NCBI RefSeq assembly: GCF_006538165.1
Contig: NZ_BDLU01000013.1
Coordinates: 1-64,000, forward strand
From: Komagataeibacter diospyri
GTDB lineage: Bacteria; Pseudomonadota; Alphaproteobacteria; Acetobacterales; Acetobacteraceae
Length of the DNA stretch: 64,000 bases
Direction: 5' to 3'
Part shown: positions 37,369 through 46,216 of the stretch, one piece after another
Numbering within the stretch: the stretch's first letter is position 1
How the letters are laid out: each line of letters begins with the position of its first letter
Made by a program: the position numbers and the translations under genes
Notes under the pieces: generated by a model
What the model saw: only the letters and a program-made list of their open reading frames with translations
Told to the model about the DNA's origin: nothing
Database searches by the model: none

Positions 37369-38589
37369 ATGTTATTAAATACAAGAAACACTCTTTTTGC
37401 TTGCAGTGTTCTGGTATGGAGTGGGATGGATTCATATGCGCATGCCAGTACGCTGGAACAGGCACAGCTTAAGGAATCCCGGAATGCATTGGCAAACGAA
37501 GCATTCTATCAGGCTCCGCAAAATGGTAACGCACCCACGTATGCAGGCGCGCTGATCCGTCAGGAACGGGCGACAGATTATATCCTGCCGCCGGGTGTGC
37601 AGGCCTACCGTATTCTTTATCATTCTCTGGATGCCACGCGGCACGATGTCGTCTCGTCCGCTGTCGTGCTGGTGCCAGCGGGACCTGTACCGGCAGGTGG
37701 ATGGCCGGTGGTGGCATGGGCGCATGGTACCAGTGGTGTCGCCCGCCAATGTGCGCCATCATTGATGAAGAACCTGTATTACGGGAACGAAGGGCTTTTT
37801 GATTTTCCTGCCCATGGCCTTGCTGTTGTCGCGACGGATTATCATGGACTGGGAACGTCCGGTGCCCACCAGTACATGAACAAGCTGGCCCAGGGTTACG
37901 ATGTCATCTATTCGGTTGCGGCCGCACGGTCGGCCGTGCCTGCCTTGGGCAGCCGGTGGGTCGCCGATGGGCATTCCCAGGGGGGAATGGCGTCATGGAG
38001 TGTCGGGGAAATGGAACATGATATTGCCGATCCCGGTTATCTGGGGACGGTATCGGTTTCCGGCACGATCAATATGCCTGATTTCGTTCATCCGCTGCCG
38101 GGGGAAGGGGGTGAAAGTTTTTATACCCCCATGGTAGCGTATGGCCTTCAGGCCCGTTATCCACAGTTTGATCCGCATTCAATGCTGAATGCTACGGGCA
38201 TGGTGCATTACGATGGGGCGGTCAGACAGGGATGCTGGTATGTCGCCAATGCCCTGTATGATGGTCAGTCCATTGATAGCATTACAAAAAAAGGGTGGCT
38301 GGATAACAAGTTCGTGCAGTCTATGTTCCATGAGGATGCAGTGGCTGGCCAGCCGCTGAAGGGACCGCTTCTGGTCATTACCGGTGGGGGCGATGTGACC
38401 GTACCACCAGAAGGTGTCAAGGCGACGGCGCGGGCGGCCTGTCACAATCACATTCCGCTGTTTTTCACTGAACTGCCGGGTCTGGATCATGACCCGACGA
38501 TGGTCCAGTCTACCGCCATGCAGATTGCATGGATCAAGGACAGGTTTTCTGGCAAGCCGGCGATGGAAAACTGCGAAAGCCTGAAATAA
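37369..38589 (+). CDS. Exported alpha/beta hydrolase, secretory-lipase-like
   Basis: A 406-residue protein with a signal peptide (ending YAHA-S), a WAHGTSG oxyanion-type segment, a nucleophile elbow GHSQGG near residue 205, then late Asp and His blocks (GGGDVTVPPEG and LDHDP). This resembles the secretory lipase/prolyl-aminopeptidase-like alpha/beta hydrolases. The start at 37369 follows AAAAGGGA. It is downstream of the amine dehydrogenase with a 256-base gap, so co-transcription is uncertain. Substrate is unknown; it could release amines or alcohols from esters or amides (speculation). Confidence 0.72.
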   Translation: MLLNTRNTLFACSVLVWSGMDSYAHASTLEQAQLKESRNALANEAFYQAPQNGNAPTYAGALIRQERATDYILPPGVQAYRILYHSLDATRHDVVSSAVVLVPAGPVPAGGWPVVAWAHGTSGVARQCAPSLMKNLYYGNEGLFDFPAHGLAVVATDYHGLGTSGAHQYMNKLAQGYDVIYSVAAARSAVPALGSRWVADGHSQGGMASWSVGEMEHDIADPGYLGTVSVSGTINMPDFVHPLPGEGGESFYTPMVAYGLQARYPQFDPHSMLNATGMVHYDGAVRQGCWYVANALYDGQSIDSITKKGWLDNKFVQSMFHEDAVAGQPLKGPLLVITGGGDVTVPPEGVKATARAACHNHIPLFFTELPGLDHDPTMVQSTAMQIAWIKDRFSGKPAMENCESLK

Positions 38590-38626
38590 TAACGTGCTTC
38601 ATTCATGATGGAGGGGCCCAGACAGA

Positions 38627-38652
38627 ACATGTTCTGTCTGGGATTATTTACA
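38627..38652. terminator. Perfect 26-base palindrome between convergent genes
   Basis: CCCAGACAGAACA and its exact complement TGTTCTGTCTGGG are adjacent without a loop, 38 bases after the hydrolase stop and followed by ATTATTT. It probably forms a terminator hairpin for the forward transcript. The dispersed repeat copy E follows. Confidence 0.6.
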
Positions 38653-38683
38653 AGCCTGCCTTCGAAGCATCATGCAGGTTATT

Positions 38684-38767
38684 ATAAAAGTTTTTGGTGG
38701 AGCTTTTTTAGGAAGATTCGAAGAATGCCGCTTAAAAAAACGGTGTCCTAAAAATTTTATTTTTTTG
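38684..38767 (+). repeat. Dispersed intergenic hairpin repeat, copy E
   Basis: This copy has AAAAGTTTTTGGTGGAGC, a TTCGAAGAATGCCGC block, and AAAAATTTTATTTTT at the end, giving two potential stems. It is the best match to copy D, which has the opposite orientation. It lies between convergent genes, like copy C. Confidence 0.6.
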
Positions 38768-38794
38768 AATTGTCTCTCAGTTTTCTATTTAATA

Positions 38795-40690
38795 TCAGGT
38801 ATATCCACGGCTGACGAGACATTCCTGAACCGCGCGTTCAGCTGCATCTATTGCGGTATTGGTAAAGGCTGCGGCAGTGGAATCCGCGTTGGCAATAGCG
38901 ATCCGCCCATAAGGCTGCCTTCCGATAATATGGGGGCGCAGGGCTGCTGGCATATACGGATCTCCCAGCGTGTCGTAAGTATAGGCATAGCCGTGGGGCC
39001 AACGGTTTACGGTCAGTCCGACAATATCCTGTTCATGGTTGAAACCAAGAGGGCCGAACATGCGCTGAAGCTGGTCGCGGGTCTTGGCCTCGATTTCAGG
39101 GAAAGTCATGGCCAGCATTTCCTGGCGTCCCAGCCTGTTCTGTTCCTTGCGCGGGTGGCCCGGGGCATTTGCATTACGCAGCAGATGGACCATCGTCGGA
39201 TGATCTGGGGAAGGATTGGTCGTATATCCGCCAATATCCACCGGCTCATCCACCAGAAGACGGGTATGGTAGGAACAGGGCGCATAGATGGACTGGGTGC
39301 CGCAACGGCGCAGGGCCTGTCCATTGCGCAGCAGGACACTGCTGTATTGCATTGGAACCTTGGATGGGTATTTCAATGCATCCTTTTGTGCTTCAGGTAA
39401 GGATGGTACAATAAACGGAATGATATTGTTGAAGCATGCCATGATGACATTGTCAGCCATGACTGCGTGGCGTGTATCGGATGTACCATCCGGTTTCTGG
39501 TATACTACCCTTACCGGTTTGTTATCATTCGGTCTGGTCGGATCACCTGTATGTTCCACGCGCACGACCATGCTGTTCAGGCGGATACGGACCGGACCCG
39601 GCAGATCCAGCCGGGAATAATTCCCCTGTGCCATGACAACGCTGGCTGCTGTTTGCGGGGTGCCAAAAAATGACGGGACCAATCGGCCAACCAGCAGTCG
39701 GGCAACAGTGGCATTACCATCAGGGAAGTGGAAAATAGCTGATTCATGCGGTGAGTCATGCGTGACCTCCATCCCGTTGAAACCGGGCGCATCCGCTTTC
39801 ATCGCATCATAGGCGGGGCAGGTATCCACACGCATATTGTTACGAAAGGCCTTGCCTGCAAAGAAACGGATGGCCCCGTCCGACATGTTGGCATAACGAC
39901 GCAGGAATGTTTCGTAACTGATCGTGCGCAGCAGGGCCTGGCGGGCATCTGGCGTCAGGTCAGGCAGGTAATTGATGGTTTGCGTATGCAGTCGCAGAAG
40001 GTCGGCCCGGGTTTCATTATCCAGCGGTGAGTCGTGGAAAAACCTGTCCCAGTTTTTCTCATGATAACCGGGAACCAGTTGATCCTTGCCGAAATTTTCC
40101 CGATCATAAAAAACAGCCGGTTCCAGTCCTTTCAGGCGGCTGGTTTTCAGGTAACTGGAATAGGTGTCCGGACGAATTCCAAGGTCCATCAGCAGGGATG
40201 TTGCAGTATAGCTGTAAGGGAAGGGGGTTTCGATACTCATCGTCCCGCCGTAGCCCAGATATGTCTGGCCCTTGTACTGTAATGCGTTCCGTTTGGCATG
40301 GCCGCCAAAATCGTCATGGTTGTCCAGAAGCAGAATCCGTGCATCCGGCCCCATCGCGCGCTGGTAGAACAATGCCGCCGATAGTCCGGATATACCGGCC
40401 CCCACGACAACCAGATCATAATGTTCGCCTGTGTCGGTTGCCGTAACCTGCCCGGCGAACAATCCGTCGCGTGCCGCGTGGGCAACTTCGAAAGAGCCGG
40501 GATACTGCCCCCGCAGGCCAGTCCGTAGCGGTGGGCAGGATGCTGCTGTCCCGTTATTCGGGGAAACCGGGGCAGGCGGGGCTGCGTGTGCAGCGGATGG
40601 CATGGCGTTCGCCATGATTGGCAGGATCACGCCCTGTATCACGTTACGACGTGTTATCCGGGGCGTGTCGGCTGGAGATTTGTCGCTCAT
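38795..40690 (-). CDS. Spermidine-dehydrogenase-like FAD protein, copy 1
   Basis: A 631-residue flavoprotein. The N-terminal TRRNVIQGV is a Tat-like signal. A dinucleotide-binding VVVGAGISGLSAALFY lies near residues 93-108, followed by LLLDNHDDFGGHAKRN, the signature of SpdH-type spermidine dehydrogenases. A C-terminal NRWPHGYAYTYD block and GRIAIANADS complete the FAD site. SpdH splits spermidine to 1,3-diaminopropane and 4-aminobutanal in Pseudomonas. It is divergent from a second copy, with a shared 203-base promoter region. Substrate is not certain. Confidence 0.8.
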   Translation of the reverse strand: MSDKSPADTPRITRRNVIQGVILPIMANAMPSAAHAAPPAPVSPNNGTAASCPPLRTGLRGQYPGSFEVAHAARDGLFAGQVTATDTGEHYDLVVVGAGISGLSAALFYQRAMGPDARILLLDNHDDFGGHAKRNALQYKGQTYLGYGGTMSIETPFPYSYTATSLLMDLGIRPDTYSSYLKTSRLKGLEPAVFYDRENFGKDQLVPGYHEKNWDRFFHDSPLDNETRADLLRLHTQTINYLPDLTPDARQALLRTISYETFLRRYANMSDGAIRFFAGKAFRNNMRVDTCPAYDAMKADAPGFNGMEVTHDSPHESAIFHFPDGNATVARLLVGRLVPSFFGTPQTAASVVMAQGNYSRLDLPGPVRIRLNSMVVRVEHTGDPTRPNDNKPVRVVYQKPDGTSDTRHAVMADNVIMACFNNIIPFIVPSLPEAQKDALKYPSKVPMQYSSVLLRNGQALRRCGTQSIYAPCSYHTRLLVDEPVDIGGYTTNPSPDHPTMVHLLRNANAPGHPRKEQNRLGRQEMLAMTFPEIEAKTRDQLQRMFGPLGFNHEQDIVGLTVNRWPHGYAYTYDTLGDPYMPAALRPHIIGRQPYGRIAIANADSTAAAFTNTAIDAAERAVQECLVSRGYT

Positions 40691-40893
40691 TCCGGGTCCA
40701 TGGGTGTGGGTTGCGTCTTATGCGCATAACACGTTCCGTTACCGGAACAAACCGGAATTGCACCAGTCATGTTGAGGGTTTTCCGGTCGGAACGTTCCGT
40801 TTTCAAATCAGAACGAAAAGGCATGGTCATGATCGTAAATTAAGATTATTTTGCGAAATTATTTCGTTATTGTTTCAAAGGGGCCTGTTCCGG
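40691..40893. promoter_or_regulatory. Divergent promoter of the two spermidine-dehydrogenase-like genes
   Basis: Two related dyads stand about 53 bases apart: GTTCCG-TTAC-CGGAAC at 40733-40748 and the gapless palindrome CGGAACGTTCCG at 40788-40799. The half-sites GTTCCG and CGGAAC are the same in both. Five helical turns between the centres would let one dimeric regulator bridge them. The regulator is not identified. Confidence 0.55.
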
Positions 40894-42894
40894 ATGTCAA
40901 GGAAAACAACGGTTTCCACGCCTGCGGTTACGCGTCGTGATTTTATCAATGGTGTGCTGGTCAGTACCGCGATCGGCACGATGGAAGGGCGGGCACGGGC
41001 AGCAGGGGCGGCAGCCATTGCCCCGCCGGCACGAACCGGCATGCGTGGCAGCCACCCCGGAGCGTTCGAGGCAGCACACGCCCTGCGTGACGGAACCGTT
41101 CCGGCCCATAAGATCCGAAAGACGGATGAGGTCTATGACCTTGTCGTCGTGGGTGGGGGACTGAGTGGTCTTTCCGCGGCCCATTTCTTTCGTAAATATG
41201 CGGGAGCGGACAAAAAGGTCCTGATCATCGACAATCATGATGATTTCGGTGGTCATGCCAAGCGGAACGAATTCAATGTTGATGGCGCCCGGATGGTGCT
41301 CAATGGTGGCACGCTGGAAGTCGAATCCCCCGAACGCTACAACCAGTGGGCACGGATGATACTGGATGACATCGGTGTCGACCTTGATCGTTACCTGAAG
41401 GAGAATGCGCCCAACGAGTCCCTCTATTCCCGCCATGGGATGGGACCGGGCCTGTTTTTCGATCAGGAAACATGGCATGCCGATACCCTGGTGCGCAGCG
41501 CCGTGGGCACGGAAAACTGTCTCAATGCCCATGCCCTGCAACATGCCCCGCTCAGCAACAGGGCGCGCGCAGACCTCATGCGCCTGCTTTCGCCACGGCA
41601 GCCGGATTACCTGCATGGCCGCTCGGTTGCGGAAAAGAAGAAATTTCTCGCCAGTATTTCATACCCGGATTACCTCACGAACTGGGCAAAGGTGGACCCG
41701 TCCATTCTGTGGTTTTTCCGCAAGGCGGGCAGTGGCGTTTTCTGTGTCGGGTCGGATGCGCTGCCCGCGCTGTTCGCCTGGACAATGGGTCTGCCTGGAT
41801 TTTCGGGGCTGGGGCTGGGTGACGTGCCGGAGGGGCTTCTGGCCGACCTGCCCGGTGGCCAGCATGGGCGGCAGAAGGAAAGCGGGCATAGCGTTCACTT
41901 CCCCGATGGCAATGCAACCCTTGCCCGCCTGCTGGTTGCCTCCCTCATTCCTGCGGCGACAAAGGGGCGTACGCAGGAAGACATGGCGACGGCCACGTTC
42001 GATTATGGCGCGCTGGACCGCGCGGGGTCTGCCGTGCGGATACGGCTGGGCAGCATGGTGATGAATGTTGCCCATGACGGCGCCCCGGATCAGGCTCGGC
42101 ACGTATCGGTCCTGTATGCCCCGGCGGGGGAGGCTTCCCCCACGCAGTACCATCAGGTACAGGCCCGGCAGGTAGTCATGGCGTGCTGGAACATGTTCAT
42201 TCCCTATCTGGTGCCAACACTGCCTGATACCCAGAAGAAGGCGCTGGCTTATGGCGTCAAGGGGCCGATTGTTTATGTGAATGTGGCATTGCGTAACTGG
42301 CGGGCATTTGAAAAACTGGGCGTAAGTGAAATCCGTTGTCCGGGAATGTATTTTGATGAGGTCTCGCTTGCAGAACCCACGGCCCTTGGCGGTCTTGCCC
42401 TGCCATCCGATCCTGACCGTCCCGTCGTCATCCGCATGATCAAGACGTTCAGCGTGCCGGGCCTGCCAAAGCGGGAGCAGTACCGCGCCGCGCGTGGTAT
42501 GCTGCTGGGCATTTCATTCGAGACGTTTGAACACGAAATCCGTAACCAGCTGCAGCGCGTGCTGGGTGCAGGTGGCTTTGACGCCACCCGTGATATTGCC
42601 GCCATAACCGTCAACCGCTGGCCGCATGGTTATGCCTATACCTATAACAGCCTGTATGATCCCGCTGAATGGGTGTTTACCGAGACGGATACCCGCCCCT
42701 GCGTGGTGGGCAGGCAGCTATTTGGACGCATTGCAATAGCCAATTCGGATGCATCAGCCAGCCCCCATACCGACGCCGCTTTTCTGGAAGCGCATCGTGC
42801 CGTAACCGAACTGCTGGATGCAGGCCAGTATCCGTTTGTGCCGACAGTTTCCGGCAATACGGCTGATACACATAGTAATGAAGGAAAAATATAA
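40894..42894 (+). CDS. Spermidine-dehydrogenase-like FAD protein, copy 2
   Basis: A 666-residue flavoprotein related to copy 1 throughout. A Tat signal (TRRDFINGV) is followed by VVVGGGLSGLSAAHFF, LIIDNHDDFGGHAKRNEF and NRWPHGYAYTYN. The ATG at 40894 is chosen because the Tat motif begins there; the longer frame crosses the regulatory region. The aldehyde dehydrogenase gene starts three bases after its stop, so both form an operon. That suggests the aldehyde made by the amine oxidation is the substrate of the next enzyme, although the two enzymes would be in different compartments if this one is exported. Confidence 0.8.
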   Translation: MSRKTTVSTPAVTRRDFINGVLVSTAIGTMEGRARAAGAAAIAPPARTGMRGSHPGAFEAAHALRDGTVPAHKIRKTDEVYDLVVVGGGLSGLSAAHFFRKYAGADKKVLIIDNHDDFGGHAKRNEFNVDGARMVLNGGTLEVESPERYNQWARMILDDIGVDLDRYLKENAPNESLYSRHGMGPGLFFDQETWHADTLVRSAVGTENCLNAHALQHAPLSNRARADLMRLLSPRQPDYLHGRSVAEKKKFLASISYPDYLTNWAKVDPSILWFFRKAGSGVFCVGSDALPALFAWTMGLPGFSGLGLGDVPEGLLADLPGGQHGRQKESGHSVHFPDGNATLARLLVASLIPAATKGRTQEDMATATFDYGALDRAGSAVRIRLGSMVMNVAHDGAPDQARHVSVLYAPAGEASPTQYHQVQARQVVMACWNMFIPYLVPTLPDTQKKALAYGVKGPIVYVNVALRNWRAFEKLGVSEIRCPGMYFDEVSLAEPTALGGLALPSDPDRPVVIRMIKTFSVPGLPKREQYRAARGMLLGISFETFEHEIRNQLQRVLGAGGFDATRDIAAITVNRWPHGYAYTYNSLYDPAEWVFTETDTRPCVVGRQLFGRIAIANSDASASPHTDAAFLEAHRAVTELLDAGQYPFVPTVSGNTADTHSNEGKI

Positions 42895-42897
42895 GTC

Positions 42898-44352
42898 ATG
42901 ACAGGTGATAACGCGATTTCCGCACACGCTCATCAGATGTATTGTAACGGGCAGTGGGTTACGCCGGATGGACAGGAGCAGATGGATGTCATCAATCCTG
43001 CGACCGAGAAGCCCTGCGCCCGGATCACGCTGGGCGATGCCCGGGATACGGAACGTGCGATCAAGGCGGCCCGCGCGGCTTTCCCCGCATGGTCCATGAC
43101 GGATCGCGCCACCCGCCTGTCGGCGCTGGAACGGATTGTAGAGATATACAAAAGACGCATGAAGGACATGGCCCGCGCCATTTCGCTGGAAATGGGCAGT
43201 CCCCTGACCCGTGCCTATGACAGCCAAGCCTGGGCTGGAATGGCGCATCTGGAAGAAATGGTTAAGGTACTGCGCGATTTTCCGTTTGAGGAAAGGCGCG
43301 ACGATATGCTGATTGTCCATGAAGCAGTAGGCGTCACCGGCCTGATTACCCCTTGGAACTGGCCAATGAACCAGATCGCCTGCAAGGTCGCACCAGCACT
43401 TGCGGCGGGCTGCACCATTATCCTCAAACCCAGCGAAGTTGCCCCCCTCAGCGCCCTGCTTTTTACCGAAATACTGGATGAAGCCGGTCTGCCACCGGGT
43501 GTGTACAACATGCTGAACGGCACAGGCCCGGAAGTGGGGGAGGCAATGGCCTGTTCTCCGCTGGTCGATATGGTGTCGATTACCGGATCCACCCGCGCCG
43601 GTGCGGCGGTTGCGCGTCTGGCAGCGGATACGGTCAAGCGCGTCCATCAGGAACTGGGTGGAAAATCCCCCAATATCATCCTGCCTGATGCCAATCTGGA
43701 ACAGGCAGTGGCGCAGGGTGTGCGTAAATGCTTCAGCAATTCGGGGCAGTCCTGCGATGCGCCAACCCGCATGCTTGTCCCCGCCGCCCGGATGAAGGAA
43801 GCGCTAGACATTGCCCGTCGTACGGCTGCCACCATTCGCGTGGGGGACCCGATGGACCCGGAAATCGATCTTGGCCCGGTTGTCAGCCATCTCCAGTTCG
43901 ATCGTATCCAGACGCTGATCCATAAAGGGATGGATGAAGGGGCCACACTGGTATGTGGCGGCCCAGGCCGTCCCGAGGGTCTGACATGCGGATATTACGT
44001 GCGTCCGACCATATTCGGGCATGTAACGTCTGAGATGGCCATTGCTCAGGAAGAAGTCTTTGGGCCGGTTCTTGTCATAATGGCTTATGATAATGAAGAA
44101 CACGCCATTCAGATCGCCAATGACACGCCCTATGGTCTTGCAGCATATATCCAGTCAGGCGACCTGTCACATGCGCGGCATGTAGCCCGTTTCCTGCGGG
44201 CCGGTAATGTGAATATCAATGGCGCCCCCTGGACTGTTGCAGCACCATTTGGCGGATATGGACAATCCGGCAACGGACGGGAATGCAGCGTATATGGACT
44301 GCGTGATTTTATGGAAATCAAGGCAATCCTTGGATATTGGACGGCATCCTGA
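42898..44352 (+). CDS. NAD(P)-dependent aldehyde dehydrogenase
   Basis: A 484-residue cytosolic ALDH superfamily enzyme. The catalytic Asn is in TPWNWPMNQ, the Glu-type element in HQELGGKSPNIIL, and the catalytic Cys in NSGQSCDAPTRM near residue 282. EEVFGPVL and the C-terminal region are intact. It lies three bases behind the spermidine-dehydrogenase-like gene, so it probably oxidises an amino-aldehyde from polyamine breakdown. A hairpin with eight-base arms (GGGACTGC/GCAGTCCC, 44403-44422) follows. Confidence 0.9.
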   Translation: MTGDNAISAHAHQMYCNGQWVTPDGQEQMDVINPATEKPCARITLGDARDTERAIKAARAAFPAWSMTDRATRLSALERIVEIYKRRMKDMARAISLEMGSPLTRAYDSQAWAGMAHLEEMVKVLRDFPFEERRDDMLIVHEAVGVTGLITPWNWPMNQIACKVAPALAAGCTIILKPSEVAPLSALLFTEILDEAGLPPGVYNMLNGTGPEVGEAMACSPLVDMVSITGSTRAGAAVARLAADTVKRVHQELGGKSPNIILPDANLEQAVAQGVRKCFSNSGQSCDAPTRMLVPAARMKEALDIARRTAATIRVGDPMDPEIDLGPVVSHLQFDRIQTLIHKGMDEGATLVCGGPGRPEGLTCGYYVRPTIFGHVTSEMAIAQEEVFGPVLVIMAYDNEEHAIQIANDTPYGLAAYIQSGDLSHARHVARFLRAGNVNINGAPWTVAAPFGGYGQSGNGRECSVYGLRDFMEIKAILGYWTAS

Positions 44353-44402
44353 CCTACCGGGCAGAGGCGAATTGAGCCGATACCGGCATGGGATGTTTGT
44401 GT

Positions 44403-44422
44403 GGGACTGCTTCTGCAGTCCC
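44403..44422. terminator. Hairpin after the aldehyde dehydrogenase gene
   Basis: GGGACTGC and GCAGTCCC with a TTCT loop form a perfect stem 50 bases after the stop. No T run follows, so termination is plausible but not certain. Confidence 0.5.
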
Positions 44423-44572
44423 ATGCATGCACTGATTGTCATAGGGCTTATGTTCACATTTCAGCAGTCTGCAAGCTGAAGTGCGGCTACCTCTGGATGG
44501 ATGGCAATGCTATCCGCCCGAGTGCCAGATGACGCCATCTGGTCAATCTATATTACTTGTATATATGAAAAT

Positions 44573-45907
44573 TTACATTTGTTCGTGGACGATACTCCCG
44601 TATATTTCGACTTGATCAAGGTGGAGAAAATTACGTTCCATTAGTATTATACGAATATATCGTGCAAAAAAAGATGTGGATATGTGTAGAGGGGTCGTGA
44701 TCAAACTACCAACTGGAATATTGTCCATTTTTTCAAATGCAACATGAAAATCTTTTCCATTGTCTGAATATAATATCCTGATATTTTTGCATCTTTCTGA
44801 TGTTGCGTCGATTATATTATAAATAACGATGTCGTTTATAAAATATTTATCAATAAGATCTATCTGCCACCATGGGTTGTTTTCCAGATCGGTATGAAAT
44901 TTTACGGTTCCGTTGACATTTCCATTGACTGCATTGCCCGCGTCTGTTCGGGGATCATTCCCTATGGACCAGTCGCTTACGCTGCTTTGGTTACAGGGCC
45001 TGTTTGAAGAAATAATGTTGCCATTCACGATAGGGGGCACGGTAATTTCGGAAGATTTTCTTATTAAATTATCCCAGTATGCACACAGCGATACGTCTTC
45101 TTCCTCATTGAACTCATGCATCGAACGTTCAAGGGCATTTTTCTTGCTTGCTTCTGTTTCATCCCAGATGACCTGCCCTGAAAATGCGCCCCCCGTTCCA
45201 CGATTTATCCTGTGTTTCAGATATTCACGGGATTTGATCATATAATGATGGACGGTTGCTGTTTTCTGGATTGCATGTATTTCTTTTGGTGATAGTGTAT
45301 TTGGGTCAAAATTGGTGCGATGCAGGACATCGACAACTCTGATTTCCTTATAACTATGTCCGGCAGGGTTGTGCCAGAAGCCAAAACCTGCTGGAGAAAA
45401 TATTTTATCATCAAGAAGATATTCGGTTTTGCAGATATATTTTGTGAACTGGTTTATTTGACGTGCTCTTTTTTTATAATTTTCCAGAACGGATCCTGAT
45501 GGGCTTTTTTCATATCCATTATGCCCAAAAACAATCCAGTAAAATACAATGCAGTCTGCTTCTGGATAATGATGCACCAGATCAGAAATGTTTTTAAATG
45601 CCGGGATATCCAGAAATTCGTCAACATCCAGGAAACTCACCCATTCTGTTTCCTGATGATAGTTGGACAGGAAATGCAGATACATCTGCTGTTGCAGGCC
45701 CTGCCCCTTGAAATGTATAAAAGTTACGAATTTATTGTTTCCGACTACAAATGGAAGAATTTCCCTATAGAGTTCGTCCGGATTATCATCATTGCAGTAC
45801 AGGTAAACATGATCGTACCCTATTGATTTATAATAGGTTAACCATTCTAGGATATATGATTTCTCCCATCTGGCACAGACAGCAACAGAGAAATTGTATT
45901 TTACCAT
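44573..45907 (-). CDS. GT92/DUF23-type glycosyltransferase fused to a discoidin domain
   Basis: A 444-residue protein. Residues 1-270 match the GT2-like/GT92 glycosyltransferase pattern: VAVCARWEKSYILEWLTYY, HVYLYCNDD, a DxD-type WVSFLDVDEFL at about residue 92, and a HRTNFDP region. Residues about 290-440 form an F5/8 type C (discoidin) domain (NPWWQIDL and ARYIRIILM), which often binds sugars. The gene is strongly AT-rich compared with its neighbours, suggesting recent transfer. It interrupts the amine island and has no clear link to it. There is no signal peptide. Confidence 0.75.
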   Translation of the reverse strand: MVKYNFSVAVCARWEKSYILEWLTYYKSIGYDHVYLYCNDDNPDELYREILPFVVGNNKFVTFIHFKGQGLQQQMYLHFLSNYHQETEWVSFLDVDEFLDIPAFKNISDLVHHYPEADCIVFYWIVFGHNGYEKSPSGSVLENYKKRARQINQFTKYICKTEYLLDDKIFSPAGFGFWHNPAGHSYKEIRVVDVLHRTNFDPNTLSPKEIHAIQKTATVHHYMIKSREYLKHRINRGTGGAFSGQVIWDETEASKKNALERSMHEFNEEEDVSLCAYWDNLIRKSSEITVPPIVNGNIISSNRPCNQSSVSDWSIGNDPRTDAGNAVNGNVNGTVKFHTDLENNPWWQIDLIDKYFINDIVIYNIIDATSERCKNIRILYSDNGKDFHVAFEKMDNIPVGSLITTPLHISTSFFARYIRIILMERNFLHLDQVEIYGSIVHEQM

Positions 45908-46216
45908 ATCAGTATCTTACCAAAAATTACATGATTGCATATATAATTAATAATTTTTATCTGTCGTCGTCATGGCATTGTGCAGTTCCCATATTCGTGC
46001 CGATGGCAGGTATGGGAGACCCCGTCTCCCTTTCTCAGGCGGGAAAATACAATCTTAATCTTTATTTTTAGTAAGAATTTTCTGAAAATCATATGAAGCG
46101 GGCAGGCATGCAACGGAAGATCAGGCGGTGCGGTCATGATATGTCGGGCCTACCGAAAGAAAGATCTGTTTTTTATCCGGTTATGGCATGAACTGATCTG
46201 GTTCAGCAGTCTGTAT
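45908..46216. other. Intergenic region between the glycosyltransferase and regulator genes
   Basis: About 310 bases, AT-rich in its first half. A small stem GGGAGAC/GTCTCCC with a three-base loop lies at 46014-46030. No reading frame is supported. Confidence 0.4.

Noticed and set aside
46014..46030. Stem GGGAGAC/GTCTCCC as a terminator
   Set aside because: The stem is short, and it lacks a T run in the direction of the regulator gene, so I note it only as a feature of the intergenic region.
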